Counted from the stretch's first letter, positions 43,151 through 55,485 are shown. The stretch is 64,000 nucleotides of DNA from Brachyhypopomus gauderio (GCF_052324685.1 NC_135211.1:404501-468500), one strand, 5' to 3'. The notes: generated by a model not told the origin, from the sequence alone. Numbers and translations: made by a program.

Positions 43151-46100
43151 CTACTGGTGGGCACACTGGACCCCGGGGCCATGATGGCCTCCCTCCTCAT
43201 CAGAGCTGTCGTTATAGGCTTCACGCCGTTGGCCACCTGAAGAGCTCTGGCTGTTGTCAAAGTCCTGCAGGTCGACCTCCTCCGTGTCGCCAGATATGAC
43301 AGGAGGGTCAGAGCGTACAGGCAGCAGGTCCTCCAACTCCTGTGCCAGAGGACAGATGACCATACTAGGATTAGAGACATGACCCTGCCCTCTGCTACAA
43401 ACATACCTTTAAAAACAGTTCCTGTTGCCTTACCTTTAATTTCTCTGGGCTGATCCAGTTGTTGTCGGGGAACTGCACCTCAAATTTGACGAACAGGTCG
43501 CCCTTCTCAAAAGGGTTACGGTATTGGGGCATACCCTCACCTCTCACAACCCTGACTGAACCTAGATGGCAGACACATTTTCAGTACCTACACGCATATT
43601 TACCCACACACACACACACACACTATACTCATCCACTCACCCAACCCCCACAAGAAAATATTAATTTTGTTATTTATATATTTAAAGGTAAGTGTGTGGC
43701 ATCAAACTGGTAGAGCTGTCCACTGTGAGTGTTGAGGGTTATCCCCCCCCCCCCCCCCAACTCCTGATGAACCTTCACCAAAACATCTGGCTGAATGCTA
43801 CCGGAAATAACAACCTTTCTGTCTAACGTGAACGCCACAATCTCCTCAGAGAAAACAAGTGCCTTGACAACCCCAGATAGAAGTCCAAATGGGTTCAATC
43901 TGGAACATGGGGTACCTGTGACCCACTGTTAAAGAAACTGTACATCCAGACAGTCAGACACGTCCATAATGAGGTGGGGCACCACTGTGTTGGGACAACT
44001 CAACAAATGTCCCATCCTCTGAGAAAGTGAAACATGTCTTCATTCATCAATCTTACAGAACAGGTTTATCTGAAGTCACCCATTCTGCAAATTTTATCCG
44101 ACAGAATTGGTTTTCCTGATGAAATTCTCCAACAGTTTTAAAACAGCACACACATACATACTTGCCATTGAAAACCTGAAGGTGAATCTAGATAATCCAA
44201 GATGGAGGTTTCCCCTTCCACCATAGCTTGAATAGTATGACCCCCAGCCAAACTGTTTTGAGTTCATTTACTTCTGCGACACCCTGCCCTGGGTCCACCC
44301 ATTTCAGGGTGTCTCAAAGGTAAGTAAAAGATGTTTTGCATAGAGAGACAGAGAGGGAGTTCTCACTCACCTGGCTCGATGACTTTGCCAGCAGGATACT
44401 TCACCACCATCTGTCTGCCATCCAAGTGTTTCAAGGTGAACTGGAATCCACAAAGTGCTTCCACCAGGCCAATCTTATGGGTCATGTGCAAATCGTGGCT
44501 GTCTCTTTTGAATGTCTAGACACATCACAAGTGAGGGGTGGTTTTAGTTTTCCTACAGAACATGCACCACGGTGTTCTGGAACTCCAAAACTCAGATCTA
44601 TGAAATCCCTGCAATTACAATATCTGCAGCTCATAGGAGGAGGATAAACATTTTTTCTGAAATCCATAATTGAATACATACTTCTCCATTTACATTTAAA
44701 TTGGTGATTTAACAACAAAATCTCCAGGATGAGATAGCATAGAGCTTTTTCTTGTCTTTTTGATGCAAATGTTTCTCCTACTAATTAAATGCATGTTGCC
44801 TTGGTAACAGTTAAGCCTCTTGACAACCACCTCAAGCCTGTCAGCAGATTAATGGTCCAACAAGCCATTTTGAAGAGGGCCTCAAAAACCTGTCGGTCTA
44901 GAAGCGACAGTGAAACAGTGGCATCAGGAAAAGTGGATTAGCAAAATGGACAACCTTCCATGACACAACTGGCTGTGGTGGGTCTCGTCATCTAGTACAC
45001 AGGAACCCAGACCCAGTTATGACAGCTCCTCAAAGCTCATCAGCTAATAAGCTGCATGAGGTGCTTAACACGCACCATTAAGACGCAACAGACGCCATTT
45101 AAATGCAACTAATCCAGACTATATGAACAGTGGCTGCCTCTGTTTCAGCAGAATATGCCCTACAGAATCCATTTCCACTAGAGCCTTCTGCTTGTCTCAG
45201 CACTCAAATCCACACCATTTCAATGTAACTCAAATCCCCATCATGCCTCTGTACCAGCTGGCCTCCGTCAGAACATTACTGAAGTCCAGCAGCCACCAGT
45301 CATTGGAGACTAGGAATTGCCTAGGAATGTAAATGACGTAATTTAGTTGTTTTCCCATTATACCATTTCCCTTATAATAAATATATATATATCTCTATAT
45401 CTTCAAGAGATACTCTACAAAAAGGAACCTTTCAAACACTAAGTAATTCTGCAAGCTCAGTTAATGAGATCATTGCTAAAGGAACAATTTGATAAAACAA
45501 TTAACAAATTAATCTCTCTCCAATTCTTGTTGGAAGAGAGGTACACAATACATTGATCATGATTGGCAGCTCAATTGCAAAGTTCATGTTTTATATTATA
45601 TATAAAATTTATATTTTACCAACTGCCTCAGTTTTTAGCAGTCTTGTAGATTCTACACACAGGCGGTAGGGCAGGTAGGAAATGTGGACACTGCTCTACT
45701 GCACTTCAATTTTAGTTGTTGCCGTAGTTGCTGTGCTATACACCAATGGCACCTACTGGTAATAAACCAAAAAAATTCTGTACATTTCCAATGCCAATCT
45801 TCCAAAGCACATTTGCATGCAGATTGGGGAGACGTTCACAAAACATCTGCTTGATCTGCCAAGCATTGCACTTCCAGCTAAAGGAGCATAACTGGGAAGA
45901 AACTGAGCTATGCACAGAAACCATGACAACAAACTCTGAGCAAAAAGTGAACTAAAAAAGTGTAAGGAAAAAGGCCTGCTTGGAAGCAAAACAGTCCGTG
46001 TTACTTTACAGGTGTAATTCTGAAAGTTCTGAATCTTAAACTTAGGAAAACTGATATTTTAGATGTTTTTGGAGTGGCCACTGGCGATCTAGAACAAATA

Positions 46101-49100
46101 ATCCAGTGTTAGATAAAAGGCATTTTAACTCACAATTGACATGAAATAAGACAAATGGAAGGCCTGATCACCTCGTGCTCCTTCTCTTGAAGGACGAGGA
46201 CGATATCTCCAGGCTCCATCCCAGGGGCCTGGTCCGCCTCCCCGCCAAATGTGATCTTCTGTCCGTGCCTCATGCCCTTGTCCACATGCACCTCCAGAAT
46301 CTTCACCTCCTTCACCACTTTCTTCCCTTCACACTTTTTACAGCGATCTTTCTCGCTTATCACCTCACCTGAAAGCATGTGAACACGTTTGACACAAAAG
46401 GCCTTCATATATAACAGGTCTATAGCACAGGAAACCATGCAGTACAGGAGGGCCTACACCCTGGAATCTAAAAACTCGTCACCTAGCATACGTTACACGC
46501 CTTACCTTCACCATTGCAATCGGTGCAGACAGACTGCATCTGCTGGACCATGCCAGGGCCCAGCTGTCGGATCATGATGCGCATACCACGCCCCCTGCAG
46601 GTGGAACACTTCTGTACCGCGCCCGTCTTCCCACCCTGGCTGTACACATGGAGCACAGTGCATCAACCTCAACTCCACAAGAGAGACAGTAATGCCACAC
46701 TGTATATCACAACAGATCAGTACCAAAACGCCCAGCAGGTGCTGCACATCTGAGCCGACTTACCCATTACAAGTGCTACACAGAACATTCTTGCTCAGTT
46801 GTAATTTAGTTGTTTTCCCATTATACAGGTCTTCAAGAGATACTCTACAAAAAAGAACAAAGAATCATACATCAAATAAACATCCACCCTATTTCTATAT
46901 CTTCAAGGCCCCGTATCATTTATACACATTCAAGGCCACCTTCACCCTACTCCTCCACCCTTGGTTGCTGGGTTACTCACTTGAGCGGGTGGACCACCCT
47001 ACTCCTCCACCCTCGGTTGCTGGGTTACTCACTTGAGCGGGTGGACCACCCTACTCCTCCACCCTCGGTTGCTGGGTTACTCACTTGAGCGGGTGGACCA
47101 CCCTACTCCTCCACCCTCGGTTGCTGGGTTACTCACTTGAGCGGGTGGACCACCCTACTCCTCCACCCTCGGTTGCTGGGTTACTCACTTGAGCGGGTGG
47201 ACCATGTCCTCTCCTCTCCGCCGCCCTCCGTTGCGGCTGCGCCCTTGTCCTCCCATGAAGCCAAACAGGCCCCCACCGAAGATATGGGAGAAGATGTCAT
47301 CCATCCCCGGGCCCCCTCCGCCCCCTTCTCGCAGGCCCTGCTCTCCATAGCGGTCGTACAGCTCCTTCTTCTCTGGGTTGGTTAGCACTTCGTATGCAAA
47401 GCTGATTTCTTTGAACTAATAGCATATGGTACATTTTAACAGTCTGGGTTTTTTCGTTACACTTTAGAATGATATCACATTGATACAATCTCATGTAAAT
47501 GGAACTAAAACTTCTTCACTAAAATCTAAAACTTTCACTAGTTCTGCTGAACTCAAAGTTTTCCACCAACTTCCCAGAAAACAGTTTTCTATGAATGAGA
47601 GTTACAGTTGAAATACTGTCAGTTATTTTGGCAATATGGCTTTCCTTGTGAAATTTCATTAAATGGTCTGAATAAAATACAGACAAATGTGAAAACACAG
47701 TGGGAAAAGAGAAGGAGATCAGTGTTGAGCAGGTTTTAGCCTCTTAACACATCTTTTCAGAATTTCATTCAGTGTATGAACACGCTGGAATGGGTGGTGC
47801 ATGCATTGCCATATATATATAGCAATTTTTTCATGCATTGCCATATATATAGAATTTAAAAAGGTCCAATGTGTTTAGTGTACAAAACCATTACTAGACC
47901 TCCAAACACAAGGAGCATCAGTGCCCTCTGACTGAAGCTCATTGTTTCCACATTCCCACTGGAGTGCATTTCACACACACATTACTATGTCCTTCATTTT
48001 TAGGGCATGTTTCCCAAACAAAATGATCCGTGTCGCTCACCTTGTCTCCAGCATTTGGATTCTTGTCGGGGTGATATTCCTTTGCTAATTTCCGGTAGGC
48101 CTGAAACGCATTACGTTTATAAGAGTCAAAGACTGGAAATACTATAAAAGAAAGATCATCATAATACGTGATCCTAACACCGTTGCTTGTTCTACACGTT
48201 ACACATCTCCAGGGCCCATGAAATCCAGTCACCAAAAGAGACAGACTGTACCTAACAAGAAAGAAAGGCCGACAGTCGGTTGAGCAGGTTACCCAGCTCG
48301 CTGACTACCACGGATCCCCCGGCGCTGGGCTCGCTCGTCCGCTCTACACGTTTATCACGGAGGTAAACACGCACTACCGGCGCGTTGGGACGGCCTCACA
48401 TGCTAGCATTAGCATGCTAATCTGCCCTTACTGAATTAGAAAACCGAGTTTACCGTTATAGAGGACAACCGTTACGGGTGGCAACGCGCCAGCAGTCCGC
48501 GAGCACACGCTGTTCGGCAGCGGCAAAACTAAACGTAAAGAGATTTGACTTTATACGAAGTTTCATGCGGGCCAACAAACTTTGGTGGCTAGCTAGCCTA
48601 GCTAACATTAAACACAACACGTTAGCCGCGCTAGCCTAGCTAACATTAAACACATTAGCCGCGCTAGCTAGCTGCGCGTGACGTCGTTCTCCGGTCGGTC
48701 GGTCGGTGTGTGTTCAACATCCCGGAATACGGCCCCGCTGGTGATGTTCATCCCCGACATCAACACACACACGTAGGTGTGACTGTATCCCCACTAAAGA
48801 CGGAGGCTGCGGTCCCAGAGCTGAGGACACCCCGGCCCGCTGCCGCATCTCCGCCAACACGAGCTGCTAGCTGCCGAGCTAACACATGATTAGTCACTAC
48901 GGACGACCGGGTTGCTAGCAACGCGCGAGCTGGCGCTCATATTTACATATTAAACCGGCTAGCAACCGCATCCCAGCCGCGTGACCGCGCGCGAGGGCAG
49001 CGCGAGACCAACACTCGGCGTTTAGCTAGCACGAACTACTGAACTAGCTGGCTAGCTAGCAAAATGCTAACCACTCTTCCTGGTTATACAAAAGGATACG

Positions 49101-49240
49101 AAGTCGACGTTTATATAACCGTGTTCTCGTGGTTTAACCGGGCGGTGTGGGAGTTTCGTTACCTTTTTGAGTTCGTTTTCAGAAGCAGAAGGAGACACAC
49201 CGAGGATGTCGTATAATTTGGTGTCAGCAACGTTCGCCAT
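43151..49240 (-). CDS. dnaja2: DnaJ (Hsp40) co-chaperone DNAJA2
   Basis: Nine coding exons on the minus strand: 49240-49163, 48100-48041, 47415-47189, 46844-46764, 46639-46506, 46368-46172, 44515-44371, 43561-43434 and 43339-43151. Phases match throughout, giving 412 residues, the length of human DNAJA2. The protein stimulates Hsp70 ATPase and hands over clients. The J domain carries the HPD triad at residues 36-38. A G/F-rich stretch ([10 protein letters not shown]) follows. Four zinc-binding motifs are [24 protein letters not shown] and CKKCEGKK, the last being the usual degenerate one. The C-terminus CAHQ is a farnesylation box. All exons look functional; the donor of exon 3 sits in a tandem repeat. 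Confidence 0.96.
46921..47190. repeat. 52-bp tandem repeat carrying the exon 3 splice donor
   Basis: TTACTCACTT occurs at 46973, 47025, 47077, 47129 and 47181, exactly 52 bp apart. On the dnaja2 strand each unit contains CACCCGCTCAA followed by GTGAGTAA, the end of exon 3 plus its donor. The exon-adjacent copy is at 47181-47190. The units are almost identical, so the expansion is recent. Confidence 0.93.
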
Positions 49241-49430
49241 GGTGAAAGTGAGCGAAGGACCTTCTGTGGGGAGGAACGGGCGAGAGCGGAAACCGGCGCG
49301 AGATGACTTGCGCAAACGCTTGACCTTTAACCTCTCGCCGTTGCGTCAGGACCTGTGTGTAGGCGGCGAGGGCAGACGGAGCCCGTCTCTGGGGTAGATC
49401 ATCCGTACACTATCCGCTCAGTATTTCAAG
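48250..49430 (-). promoter_or_regulatory. dnaja2: CpG-rich dnaja2 promoter region
   Basis: GC and CpG content rise sharply here compared with the surrounding DNA. The region covers the start codon at 49240-49238, part of intron 1 and the upstream DNA. Many GCTAGC repeats occur around 48590-48680 and 49020-49060. No TATA box is evident. No divergent gene was found to the right. Confidence 0.6.
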
Positions 49431-49671
49431 TTGAAACGTAGTTGCATGAGAGGTCTGAAAGAAATGCGAACGAGCTCTAATTTACGTACACATTATTGTT
49501 TTTTATCCGAAAACAATGCAGAATCTGTAAAGCAATATAAATATACTAAATACAGTATTTTCCCCTCACTAGCAGATAAAGTAAACAGCAAATTGCACGA
49601 CAATAAAGCTATGTATCAAAGTGCGCCCTCTAGTAAGATATTAATGTTTAGTACGAGGCTGAAGTTGGTTC

Positions 49672-49938
49672 CTTATTCGTATTCGCATTTTCCGTTCCAC
49701 CTTAAAAATAATGCGGTAGTTTCATTATGTCCCTATGGCTGTATTTCCTGATTATTACATCGTCTCAGAAATCTGACAAGCAGGTTTGATTGACCACATA
49801 AGTGACTGTATAAATCCAGAAGAAGAAGATTTTTTACTGTAGAATATTTTTATAATCATCCTGTGAACTTGGCATGTCAGGTGACACAATGTAACTACAG
49901 CATTATTTTTTTAAGGTGGAACGGAAAGTGCGAATAAG
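49672..49938. mobile_element. MITE with ends CTTATTCG...CGAATAAG
   Basis: CTTATTCGTATTCGCATTTTCC at the left pairs with GGAAAGTGCGAATAAG at the right. TTCCACCTTAAAAATAATGC and GCATTATTTTTTTAAGGTGGAA extend the inverted repeat to about 43 bp. The element is about 267 bp, and no clear target duplication was found. The short frame at 49431-49751 runs through it and is not a gene. Confidence 0.65.
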
Positions 49939-50339
49939 ACACATTATTAGTGAACGTTATAGGCCCGTGCACTAAGAATAAGTTTCGGTTTCATACTGAC
50001 GATATTTAGGGCGAATCAGTGCAAAGATAACAGATCATTTCTGCGGCTGAACACGATCTGTTCCACTAACCGAGGGGCGAGTTCGAACTTCCCAGGTTGG
50101 TTAAATGCATAGTATCTTGGCATAAGTGAATATAAGAAAATGTATATTATACTACATGTTTCAGTGTGTGTTAGTTTCAGTTCTAAAATACGTAGCCTAT
50201 ATCGAATACGTTTAGTAGATCAGTCTACCGAAGTTGTCCGTTGCCAGCGGTAGGTGGTTTCTGCCCATATTTCATACCGTATAATACACAGGTAGTAACC
50301 TATTTATAACTATATTTGTAATAGGTGTCAGAAACATTT

Positions 50340-50530
50340 ACATTTAGCTGAAGCATTTATCCAATGAAACGTAGTTATTAATACAGCTTGAGTGTTAAGG
50401 GAATTTCTCTGGGGTCCAGCCAGGGCACCATGGTAGTGATGTGGCTTGAAGTATAAACCTTACCATTTATTTACTTGAGTAGTAATCTTACAGCTTACTA
50501 CTCAAGTACCTTAACCACTGAGCTACCCGC
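50340..50530. repeat. Interspersed fish repeat
   Basis: CATTTAGCTGAAGCATTTATCC, followed by an imperfect hairpin (ACTTGAGTAGTAATCTTACAG / CTTACTACTCAAGT) and AACCACTGAGCTACCCGCCC, resembles a common teleost repeat family. It has no coding content. Confidence 0.5.
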
Positions 50531-50796
50531 CCAAAATGATGGTAGGTGACAAGATGAGACCAGACCTCACACTGTAGACACATCTAAGTGAAATGTGTAA
50601 ACTGAATCTGGTCAAAGTGAATCCAGAATCCAGATACAATTCAGATATATAACAAATACTAATACAACATATAAAAAGGTAACAACAATCTACCAAAAGT
50701 CAAAGTGGTTATTCAAAATGAGACTGAAAGTAAATGTAAAAACCTGTGCACTGCTTAAATGCCTGGGAATGGTCACATTTACTACTGGTATAGGTC

Positions 50797-50935
50797 TGTA
50801 ATATGATATGGTGAGATAACATGAGATATGGTGAGATGTGGTAGAGATAAGGTGAGATGTGGTGAGATGTGGTAGAGATAAGGTGAGATATGGTGAGATA
50901 TGGTGAGATAAGGTGAGATATGGTAGGATTCTGTA
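50797..50935. repeat. GAGATATGGT-type minisatellite
   Basis: About a dozen imperfect copies of GAGATATGGT or GAGATAAGGT in a row, with some units reading GAGATGTGGTA. Confidence 0.85.
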
Positions 50936-51029
50936 TTGGGTCTTAATACATGTTAACGTGACATAGGCTAAGGGAGAGGGACAGCAGCATTCTTAGCAAC
51001 TCTTTTTGACAAAAATGTATGCAGAGTCC

Positions 51030-51720
51030 AGAGTGTCTATTATAGTACACATACACTCTCTGAGTGTCTATTATAGTACACATACACTCTTTCTGTGACT
51101 ACTCCAGATTGTCTATTAAAATAGTACATATACACTCTCTGAGTGTCTATTATAGTACACATACACTCTCTGAGTGTCTATTATAGTACACATACACTCT
51201 TTCTGTGACTACTCCAGATTGTCTATTAAAATAGTACATATACACTCTCTGAGTGTCTATTATAGTACACATACACTCTTTCTGTGACTACTCCAGATTG
51301 TCTATTAAAATAGTACACATACACTCCCTGAGTGTCTATTATAGTACACATACACTCTTTCTGTGACTACTCCAGATTGTCTATTAAAATGGTACATATA
51401 CACTCTCTGAGTGTCTATTATAGTACACATACACTCTCTGAGTGTCTATTATAGTACACATACACTCTTTCTGTGACTACTCCAGATTGTCTATTAAAAT
51501 AGTACACATACACTCTCTGAGTGTCTATTATAGTACACATACACTCTTTCTGTGACTACACCAGATTGTCTATTAAAATAGTACACATACACTCTCTGAG
51601 TGTCTATTATAGTACACATACACTCTTTCTGTGACTACTCCAGATTGTCTATTATAATAGTACACATACACTCTCTGAGTGTCTATTGTAGTACACATGC
51701 AATCTGTGATTATTACTGAG
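51030..51720. repeat. Mosaic minisatellite with 79- and 110-bp steps
   Basis: TTCTGTGACT recurs at 51091, 51201, 51280, 51359, 51469, 51548 and 51627, with spacings of 110, 79, 79, 110, 79 and 79. The unit is a 31-bp module (CTGAGTGTCTATTATAGTAC and following) plus a 48-bp module (TTTCTGTGACTACTCCAG and following); the longer step has an extra 31-bp module. Confidence 0.88.
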
Positions 51721-51779
51721 TGTATGTTAGTCTATTATATTAAGAGTGTCTATTATACATCAAGATTTCAGATTTACAA

Positions 51780-51866
51780 CACTGACAGCCTATTTGTTCT
51801 TGCAACTTTACACATTTATCAAATTTAATTGTAATGACAATAAAGGTGATTCTGATTCTGATTTAA
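51780..51866 (+). repeat. LINE 3' tail (AATAAAGGTGATTCTGATTCTG)
   Basis: ACAATAAAGGTGATTCTG followed by a short TTCTGA repeat is the typical 3' end of L2/CR1-like LINEs. A (CA)n microsatellite lies a little further on, at 51909-51941. Confidence 0.6.
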
Positions 51867-51904
51867 TGGATGTAATTCATTTACCAATGAATATTTAAAA
51901 TTGT

Positions 51905-51943
<39 letters not shown>

Positions 51944-52556
51944 CCTCACACAGACTCCCTCCTTCATCATCATTTTATTATTGATTATTCCCATCACCTG
52001 TAATTTATTAAGGATAATCTCCTATCCTTCCCTATTAAGCACCCACAGGTACCACCCACAGGTACCAGCTGTCAAAACTGTGCATTCAGCTCAACAGAGT
52101 GAGTCAACAATCCTTGTGCCTGAGTCTGCTGCCTTTAAGAGCATCAGTGACTCACCTATGCTGTGCAGAGACGCTTCTATACAGCACTGTGTTGTGAGCT
52201 TCTCTGCTGTCTTGACTGGCTTGTCATTTCTGTTTGTTTGATTGCATTATGAAGAATAACGATCATCAAAAAAATCCCTCGCCTCTCACCCCCTCCCTGC
52301 TGTTGCGCATGGTGAGTAATGATCTCAATTACAGAACACAAAAACACGAATCACTCAGCCGGTTTTCATTTCTATCTGCATAACAGGACAGTTCATATTG
52401 ATGGAGATTAGTGATGCCTACAACCCTAGCTCTAGCAAAGTCAACAACCCTAGCAAACTCTACAATGACTTTTACATTTGGTACGATTTGACTGACCTTT
52501 CACAGTCATATTGATGAGTCGGTGTTACTTTAAGCATTTAGCAAAAACAGACTTGA

Positions 52557-53064
52557 TGTCAAGTAGGGCTACGCCCCCCTCTCTAGCTGTCACTTCGGGT
52601 TTCTGCTCCTCGTGTCTGTTGTTCCCTGCTTGTCTGTTTCCATGGTTTCCCTCTGTCTGCCATGCACGTGTCGTCAGTGTCTTCACCTGTGTCTAGTTTA
52701 GTTCTGTGTATTTATAGTCCCTGTGTTCCCCTTGTCTGTATCGGTTGGTTTGTTCTTCTGTTCAGTTTGATCATTGATCAGTTTGTGATCCTTGTGCTCT
52801 TTGTATTGTGTTCATTCATGCCCTTGTGACTTTTGAAATCTGTTGTTTGGTGGGTCTGCTCAGTTTGTTCCTGCCGTTCTGTTTCCCTGCCTTGTTTTGT
52901 TCTCTTTGTCTTCATCATGCCTGTTTATCTATCCCGTTCGGACTGCTACCCGTTATAACCCATGCCTCCTTTAACGACCTTGAATATGAAATTCCCTTTA
53001 ATAAATCTCGCTCTCCTCAGTGTTTGTGTCCACCTCCGAGCTCTGCAACGCGTCAAATGTTACA
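52557..53064 (+). mobile_element. Solo LTR with CTTGA duplication
   Basis: 508 bp, from TGTCAAGTAGGG to AAATGTTACA, flanked by a perfect 5-bp direct repeat CTTGA at 52552-52556 and 53065-53069. It contains AATAAATCTCGCTC near its 3' end, as expected of an LTR polyadenylation signal. No internal retroelement sequence is present. It resembles the LTR-like segment at 60367-60812, which lies in the opposite orientation. It ends 117 bp before the first exon of the small uncharacterised gene. Confidence 0.87.
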
Positions 53065-53181
53065 CTTGACCATCACGTTCTCATATATCAGTATATTTGT
53101 AAACATATCTGACAAGCAGACAGAGGTAATTTGCCATGATGACTGCTGATTAAGGTTAGTTCTCCCCCTTCTTGCCCACAG

Positions 53182-54144
53182 GATGCTATGGGTGCAATTC
53201 AGTCTCTCATGTGGCTTGTGTTAAGGGTTTTGGACAGAGGTGAGCTCTCCATGTGATAAAAATTATGATAATGTACAGTACCTATAATATCACTGTAAAC
53301 CTCACTGTAAACTGTAAATTGTAAATACATAGAACACTCAGTCACTTTATACCTGTACATACTTGAAACTCTGTCACTTTACACATATATAGATATTCTT
53401 TCTATATTATATATTATATTTACCTATGTTGTATTTATTTCTTATGTTACTGCTGCTCTGCGTGCTCCTGAATTGCCCCTCGGGGATGAATAAAGTTTTC
53501 TGAATCTGAATATCAGTATCCCCCTTTTCCCCCAAAGCAGATATGCACACACAAACACACTTTTTCTACGATGTTTCAGTTTTAGGGTATGAAGCAATTC
53601 GATTCCGCATGAATGTCTTTGGGAAAATTATGAACTGTAACCAAGACTTCATGAAACGTATCAACATCCGTCCTAAACCAAAAGAGGTCTTCAGGGAAGA
53701 TCGGAGTGATGTCATTATTGCTTTTGTTGCTGTTGTATCTCGAGCTGGAACTGACATTGAAGCTGCTCTGAACCTGATTCCAGGTAATATGCAGCAGTAA
53801 TAAGGAACTATAATCCTCTCTCAACTCAGTAGCCATCTCATCTGATCATATAACTTTGTTCTTTATATATTATAATGTTTTTGTTTTTCCACCCAGAGAC
53901 CCGGCCTGTGATTCTAGTGGTCCTCCACCACACGTTTGACCCAAATCTCACTGCTCCTGAAAGCAGACACTGTGTTCAGAGGAATAAGGTGTTTGCTGTG
54001 GACTGCCTCTATCATGAAGATCAGGGGCTACTGGAGTGTCCTCAGAACTCCAATGCACTGCGAGCCACAGCTGAGCATCTGAAAACCATCAAGACAAGTC
54101 CCAGACGGCTGGTGTGGTCTTACTGGGTGTGGGATAAAGGTTAG
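53182..54144 (+). CDS. Small teleost protein of unknown function
   Basis: Three exons with consistent splice phases: 53182-53239, 53586-53783 and 53897 onward. With the ATG at 53188 and the TAG at 54142-54144 the product is 165 residues. A GT donor (AAAGGTTAGC) at 54140 could instead splice to a further exon that I did not find. The core reads SDVIIAFVAVVSRAGTDIEAAL, then RPVILVVLHHTFDP and VDCLYHEDQGLLEC. I recall similar uncharacterised fish proteins, usually in multigene families, but know no function. There is no signal peptide and no clear membrane segment; the N-terminus MGAIQSLMW has a glycine at position 2. The exons look undamaged. Confidence 0.6.
53330..53515 (+). repeat. LINE 3' tail in intron 1 of the small gene
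   Basis: GAATTGCCCCTCGGGGATGAATAAAGTTTTCTGAATCTGA is split here as GCCCCTCGGGGATGAATAAA and TTTTCTGAATCTGA; such ends are typical of CR1/L2-like LINE 3' termini. It is non-coding. Confidence 0.6.
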
Positions 54145-54745
54145 CGCCCTCTGTTGACTGTTGAATTGTACTAACATGCATCTTAATAATCTGGAATGGT
54201 GCAGGAATCTGACAGGTTCTAATGGCAACTGCTAAAGTGTAAGAAACAAATGTAGATGAGTTATATATTAAACCCCCTCTATGTAGTTCCAATCTTAAGC
54301 ACAACGATTTGTTCTCCCAAGGTTCTCTTTCCTCCTCTGCTGTCTCCTTGAACCTTCTCCTCAGGCTGTTCAACTCTTGCCTAAGCTGATGGATCTTGTT
54401 AGCCCTGTTGTTCTTTATATATGGGAGGTTCTTTGCCTCCTTCTTTTCCTCCAGTCCAAATCTCTCAGCTGCTAGGCTGATGATATTTATCAACTGGAGG
54501 CGTCAATCAGCATCACCCTTGGCTATAGCTTCAAAGATGGAATTGGCATCTTCGTCAAATTGGCGCCACTCCTTCACCTTGCTCACTTGGGGCCATTTTA
54601 CCTGCCGGTGTTCTGATGTTCTGCATGGGTTCGGGTCTTGTATCACTCTGAGGTTCTGGGCACTGTGGTTTGGCTCCAGGCCTAACTCCTCCTGCCTCTC
54701 AGGTTGTGCCCTGAGCGCTGTGTTACAGGTTCCGTCTGCATGCAT
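54080..54745 (-). pseudogene. LINE-like ORF fragment
   Basis: On the minus strand, 54745-54503 gives VSKVKEWRQFDEDANSIFEA, and 54493-54300 gives LAAERFGLEEKKEAKNLPYI followed by a basic coiled-coil stretch. I recall this pairing from fish non-LTR retroelement proteins upstream of the reverse transcriptase, but no RT or endonuclease is present, so the class is uncertain. The two parts are separated by a break near 54500. It lies just downstream of, and partly overlapping, the end of the small gene. Confidence 0.5.
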
Positions 54746-55485
54746 CTCATCTTGGCCTGGTGGATTTTCAGGTATTCATTGAAGTTATCTATGATATAAT
54801 CTAAAGTTATATAATAACTATATAACTATAATCTTGCATCCTAAACATTTTAAAGGCATTGTAAAAGGCATGTGTAAACAAGGAGGAAAGATATGGCATA
54901 TTCACTGTGGGATTACTGGTTGCATGTAGATAACTGAAAATTGATACACAGGTAGTGATATTAGTTCTAAGAAGTTTTATTTGGTTTGTTGAAATGTTTA
55001 AGCATATTCTGTGCAATTAAATGAACTCTGAAAGCTAGAATGGGCCCACTAGAGGGCACTATTGAGTCAAAAGTATGTGGCCATCAATATGATTGAATTC
55101 AGGTGTTTCTGTCAGCTTAGGAGCTGACTGAATCTAAAAGCATCGCAAGAAATGAAAAGTTCATAGTCAGGCACACAAGCCTAAGATGGCAATGTGCCAA
55201 AAGTTGGCTGGAGTAGGGTAAAGGAAACATGTTTTCTGATGTAATGTTTGGTAAAGATGGGATAATATGGGATACTGGTTTGGCTTGTTTTCAGAGTTGG
55301 GGCCCCCTTAGTTTCAGTGAAAGATGATGTTAATGCTACAGCATGAATATATGCTTTCAACTTTCTGGGTGCATTTTGGGGAATGCCATTATGAAGGCCA
55401 TTTTGGTACCAACATGGCTGTCTCTCTGTGTATAAAGCAATGTACACAAAGACATGTTTAGATGGGGCTACATATTTTAACATGT

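Noticed and set aside
46921..47190. CRISPR-like array of regular repeats
   Set aside because: The units are adjacent, without unique spacers, lie in a vertebrate intron and include splice-site sequence. It is a tandem duplication.
49431..49751. 106-codon plus-strand frame divergent from dnaja2
   Set aside because: It overlaps the MITE at 49672-49938 and shows no recognisable protein motif.
54396..54782. 128-codon plus-strand frame starting MLALLFFIYGRFF
   Set aside because: It looks membrane-like but is antisense to a LINE-type fragment and has no promoter or family support.
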